A stretch of 64,000 nucleotides of DNA from Streptomyces violaceusniger Tu 4113 (GTDB taxonomy: Bacteria; Actinomycetota; Actinomycetes; Streptomycetales; Streptomycetaceae). Made by a program: the position numbers and the translations under genes. Below the pieces are notes generated by a model. That model saw nothing but the letters and a program-made list of their open reading frames with translations. It was not told the origin of the DNA and made no database searches. Where the stretch lies: contig NC_015957.1 in assembly GCF_000147815.2 (NCBI RefSeq), forward strand, positions 5,146,001 to 5,210,000, in the 5' to 3' direction. Positions 60,745 through 64,000 of the stretch are shown here, in pieces (the first letter of the stretch is position 1; every line of letters starts with the position of its first letter).

Positions 60745-61840
60745 GGCGTGTATCGAGTTGTGATCAATCGGTGGTCCGGGTGAGGTCTTTGATCCAGATC
60801 ATCGAGGCTGGTAGGTGGAGGCCGGCGAGGTAGCTGTCCGGGGTCTTGTCGTATCGAGTGGCGATTCCTCGCCAGGCCTTGAGCTTGTTGATCAGGCGCT
60901 CGACGGTGTTCCTCTCCTTGTAGAGAGCGGCGTCGTGGCTGACGGGTCGACCGCCCCCGGAGCCTTTCTTCTTCCGGTTGGAGGCTTGGTCCTTCTTCTC
61001 CGGGATCACGGCCTTGATGCCGCGTTGGCGCAGGTGGGCCCGGTTGCCGCGGGAGGAGTAGGCCTTGTCGGCGGCGACCGCGTCCGGCCGGGTGCGGGGG
61101 CGGCCGACGGGGCCGCGGACCCGTAACTTCTTGAGTACCGGGATGAACTGCGGACTGTCCGCGGCCTGGCCTGCGGTCAGCACGAATGCCAGCGGGCGGC
61201 ACTTGCGGTCGGCGGCCAGATGGACCTTGCTGGTCTGCCCGCCCCTGGAGCGTCCGAGAAGAGCGGCCTTCAGACGGACTCTTCGTCGATACCGGATGCG
61301 TCGTCGCTCCTCCCGCCCGGGATCTGCTGTGACGTCCTGCCCGCTTTGTTCTTCGAGGCTGCCCCCTTTGACCTGGCCTTCTCCGCCTCGGCCGCAGCCT
61401 TCTCCAGTGCGCTGAGGATGTCTTCGCCCAGGTGCATCCCGGCGGCCTCGTGGTGTGCCCGCGCGGTGGTGGAGTCGATACTGACCAGGGACAGGTCCAC
61501 CTCACCCCGCTTCGCCGCTTCCGCGATCAGGCACTCCAGCAGGGCCTCGAAGACGCCGGCGTCACGCCACTGCCGGAAGCGGTTGTGCACGGTCGACCAG
61601 GCGCCGAACTCCTGCGGCATCTCCCGCCACTGCCCGCCGGTCTTAAACCGCCAGATCACACCCTCGAACTGCTCCCGCAACCGCTCGGGATACGGGCCGT
61701 ACTCGCCGATCGGCAGGTACGGCCCGATGAACTCCCACTCTGCGTCTGTCAGTTGCACTCGCGTCACACAAGAAGATCTACCGGACCAGAACCCGCCGCG
61801 AGAGCGAATACCGCAGATTGATCACGACTCGATACGCGCC
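60745..61840 (-). mobile_element. IS5-family element with CTAG target duplication
   Basis: Ends GGCGTGTATCGAGTTGTGAT (left) and the inverse of GGCGCGTATCGAGTCGTGAT (right), flanked by CTAG at 60741-60744 and 61841-61844. About 1.1 kb, with a two-frame transposase. It separates a TniA-like tail from an HNH-nuclease tail, so the chromosome was rearranged here. Confidence 0.88.
60764..61767 (-). CDS. IS5-family transposase in two frames
   Basis: OrfA (61767 to 61270) starts 'TRVQLTDAEWEFIGPYLPIG' and has the first Asp in 'SLVSIDSTTARAHHEAAG'. OrfB in a second frame gives 'AVAADKAYSSRGNRAHLRQR' and 'KERNTVERLINKLKAWRGIA' (second Asp and Glu) and stops at 60764. They are joined by a programmed frameshift near 61.27 kb. 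Sequence differs clearly from the IS5 transposase at 55.3 kb, so these are two different IS427-group elements. Confidence 0.87.
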
Positions 61841-61844
61841 CTAG

Positions 61845-61989
61845 GCCCCCGCTAGCTGGCAGCCTCCGCTGGCCAGCTACCGCTGCACCTACAGCCGTGC
61901 CTGGATCTCGGTGAAGCACGTGTACGGCCTGACCGTCGACACTGACGAGCGCTCGGCGCTGGAGGGCCTGCTCGCTCCCTGTGTCTGAG
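61845..61989 (+). pseudogene. 3' fragment of a secreted HNH endonuclease-like gene
   Basis: The last 42 codons read 'QPPLASYRCTYSRAWISVKH' then 'VYGLTVDTDERSALEGLLAP' and a terminal Cys-Val. This matches the C-terminal 'CxYxxxWxxVKxxYxLxVxxxExxAL' end of DUF1524/HNH-family secreted nucleases from Streptomyces. The 5' part is lost at the IS5 right end. Confidence 0.5.
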
Positions 61990-62277
61990 AACGGCTCCCG
62001 GCGCGGCGAGCCCTCGGCGTGCCGGGAGCACATCCGTGTGCGCGTTCCTTCGGCGTAGCGTCGGATCCCAACCGCTGTACAGGGCTTAGCACATCCTGCG
62101 GCCCCACTCCGGGCGCCGCCCCTGGAAGGGCCGGACGGCCCAGGCCGGGATCCCCGGACTTTAGGCCAGGGAGCACGTCGAGCGTCAAATGTGTGAGGTC
62201 TACCCCGCGCCAGCTCGCTCACGTGCGGGAGGATGAATTCCGTTGACTGCCCCTTTCGTGAGTTGAGGTTGTACGTC
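61990..62277. other. Leader region of the helicase gene
   Basis: No gene is recognised here. It should contain the promoter for the helicase, with GAGGTT at 62264 as its ribosome site. Confidence 0.4.
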
Positions 62278-64000
62278 ATGTCTTCCAGCCCTGAGCCCGT
62301 GGCTGAGGCTTCAGCCACTCCGACCCGGGCCCGTCCGATCCGGCTCACGCTACGCCCGGATCAGCAGCAGGCGGTCGACAGCGCAGCACGTCATCTCGCG
62401 CGCCCGCATACGCGTGGGCACACGGTCTCGGCGTGCGGTACCGGCAAGACCGTGACGGCATTGCGTACGGCCGAAGCCCTGACCGTCCAGCATCTTCTGA
62501 TCGCAGTGCCGAGCCTGGACCTGATCGCGCAATGGGCCCAAGCCGCCCGCAGAGACGGACGCCGCGAGCCGATGATCGCAGTGTCCTCGCTGCGCGCAGA
62601 CAAGCACCCGCTGCTCGCCGGGGCAGCCGTCACGAGTACGAACTCAGGGGAGAGGCTGGCGTCGTGGCTGGCCCGGCACGAGCACGCCACCGTCTTCGTC
62701 ACCCTCGACTCGCTGCCGAAGATCGAGCAGAGCCAGCACACCCGCGCCCCGGCCCCAGTCTTCGATCTGCTGATCGTGGACGAGGCACACCGCACCGCAG
62801 GCAGCTGGGACAAAGAGTGGACAGCCCTGCACGACAACACCCGCATCCCGGCCGACCGCCGTCTCTACCTCACCGCGACCCCCTACGAGTGGGAGCCGCC
62901 GCGTCTGACAGAGGCACCCACGTCCCGTCCGGTACCCAAGCGCACCGCGGCCACGGCCCCAGAATGGGATGCACCCTCACTGGTCGCCTCCATGGCAGAC
63001 ATCAAAACCTTCGGCCCACGCCTGCACACCTACTCCCACGCCCAGGCCATCGAAGACGGAGTCCTCGCGGACTACCAGCTGGTCGTACCCACCATCACCG
63101 ACACCACCCTGCGCACCGCCCTCGCCGACCCAGACGCCCACTCCGGCTTCGCCCCAACCGCCCGCCGGACGACAGCCCTGCACCTCGCCGTCCTCAAGGC
63201 GATGGCCGAACACGACCTCCATCACCTGATCATCTATTTCCAGCAGATCGCCGATGCCACGGACTTCGCCCGCCAGTTCCCCCACACCCTGCGCACCCTC
63301 ACCCGCGAGCAGCGCCCGGACTGGGCCGAGGACCTGGTCGTGCAGTCGATCAACGGCACCCACACCCCGGGCCAGCGCCACGACATCCTGACCGACTTCG
63401 CCGACGCCGACCGTGCCGTCCTCACCAACGCCCAGGTCCTGGGGGAGGGCATCGACCTGCCATCTGTGGATGGAGTGGTATTCGCCGACCGTACCGCCAG
63501 CGTCCGCCGGATCGTCCAGGCCCTGGGCCGCGCACTGCGCAAACCCCCCACCCTCGAGACCAAGACAGCCAGCCTCATCATCCCTGCCTACATCCCACCC
63601 CGCGCCGACCCCACCGACCTGCTCGCCACCCCCTACGAAGCCTTGTGGCTGGTCACCGCAGCCCTCAGACACCACGACCAGACCATCGCCGCCCGCGCAC
63701 CCCGCAAAAACCCCAACCAGCGCCTCGAACGCGACACCCACACTCTGATCGCCCGCCGCTTCCGCTTCGACTTCACCCTCGATCCCAACACCATCGCTCA
63801 AGCCATGGACCTCCTCTCCTGGCCCGCCGACGGAACCACCCTCTCCGCCCCGCGGAGAGCCGGCCTGGCCGCCGCCACCCGCTTCTACACCGAACACCAG
63901 CACCTGCGCGTCCCCGCAGACTACGAGGACGCCTACGGCTACCACCTGGGCACCTTCATCACCGGCCAACGCACAGCCCACCAGCAAGGAACCCTCACCC
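62278..64000 (+). CDS. DEAD/DEAH-box helicase with helicase-associated domain (3' end outside window)
   Basis: 574 codons are present from ATG 62278 and the frame is still open at the edge. Superfamily 2 motifs: Walker A 'SACGTGKTVTALRTA', DEAH box 'LLIVDEAHRTAG', 'LYLTATPYEWE' (motif III), and motif VI 'RIVQALGRALRKP'. Near the edge 'RVPADYEDAYGYHLGTFI' begins a helicase-associated (HA) repeat, so the full protein is probably 700-900 residues. Such HA helicases are common on actinomycete plasmids and near linear chromosome ends. Its precise role is unknown. Confidence 0.85.
   Translation, partial: MSSSPEPVAEASATPTRARPIRLTLRPDQQQAVDSAARHLARPHTRGHTVSACGTGKTVTALRTAEALTVQHLLIAVPSLDLIAQWAQAARRDGRREPMIAVSSLRADKHPLLAGAAVTSTNSGERLASWLARHEHATVFVTLDSLPKIEQSQHTRAPAPVFDLLIVDEAHRTAGSWDKEWTALHDNTRIPADRRLYLTATPYEWEPPRLTEAPTSRPVPKRTAATAPEWDAPSLVASMADIKTFGPRLHTYSHAQAIEDGVLADYQLVVPTITDTTLRTALADPDAHSGFAPTARRTTALHLAVLKAMAEHDLHHLIIYFQQIADATDFARQFPHTLRTLTREQRPDWAEDLVVQSINGTHTPGQRHDILTDFADADRAVLTNAQVLGEGIDLPSVDGVVFADRTASVRRIVQALGRALRKPPTLETKTASLIIPAYIPPRADPTDLLATPYEALWLVTAALRHHDQTIAARAPRKNPNQRLERDTHTLIARRFRFDFTLDPNTIAQAMDLLSWPADGTTLSAPRRAGLAAATRFYTEHQHLRVPADYEDAYGYHLGTFITGQRTAHQQGTLT

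Noticed and set aside
1..64000. CRISPR arrays, tRNA or rRNA genes
   Set aside because: I saw no regularly spaced short repeats with unique spacers beyond the IS21 end sites, and no tRNA-like cloverleaf or rRNA sequence. A tRNAscan-SE and CRISPR search would settle this.

Overview
The window is high-GC actinobacterial DNA, most likely Streptomyces or a close relative. The evidence is the codon usage, GTG/TTG starts, rare TTA leucine codons, CTAG-targeting IS elements and gene families typical of that genus. It is an accessory region: two or three natural-product loci on the left and centre, and insertion-sequence wreckage plus plasmid-like or subtelomeric genes on the right. All functions below were read from translated sequence and remembered family motifs; no database search was run.

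Region A (1-8.2 kb, + strand): a Fem/GNAT-like acyltransferase cut by the window edge, an ATP-grasp ligase, an A-T-C NRPS module, an MFS exporter and a flavin (LLM) monooxygenase. The first four are tightly packed. Three of them carry TTA codons, which suggests bldA control of a small peptide or amide pathway. A lone DUF190 gene follows on the other strand.

Region B (9.2-23.8 kb): a long co-directional operon. It starts with an Fe(II)/2-oxoglutarate halogenase of the BesD type (H148-x-G150...H215) and a haem-oxygenase-like diiron enzyme of the BesC type, a pair known to chlorinate free lysine and cleave it to chloroallylglycine. Then come an FAD/NAD(P) protein, an FMN alpha-hydroxyacid oxidase, a second halogenase of the FAD type (WIWVIP), a PNPOx-like flavoprotein, a degenerate glycerol-kinase homologue and a cation/proton antiporter. 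Beyond an AraC regulator the last two recur in reverse order (antiporter, then a second degenerate glycerol-kinase homologue). Both kinase-like proteins have lost the catalytic Asp. I think this is the least conventional system in the window.

Region C (24.7-35.8 kb): bounded by two direct copies of the same truncated IS5-type transposase fragment. It holds dxs, a stand-alone Lrp ligand-binding protein, an IDO/BesE-like amino-acid dioxygenase, two MFS exporters and a decayed three-gene cassette. That cassette looks like an AMP ligase, an FAD enzyme and a fumarase-superfamily lyase, the combination used by nitrosuccinate/diazotisation pathways (CreM/CreE/CreD).

Region D (36.5-49.1 kb): one giant gene encoding a formyltransferase-(half C)-A-NMT-T-KS-AT-DH-KR-ACP-reductase protein with a glycine-like A-domain code, plus a translationally coupled unknown protein. 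The likely product is an N-formyl-N-methyl-glycine extended by one malonate and released reductively.

Region E (49.1-64 kb): truncated transposases, an sbcD stub cut by an IS3 element, a GIY-YIG protein, an IS5 element interrupted by an IS21 element (both with target duplications), an IS21 passenger gene, a broken TniA/TniB-type transposition operon interrupted by another IS5 copy, an HNH-nuclease 3' fragment and a DEAH helicase running off the right edge.
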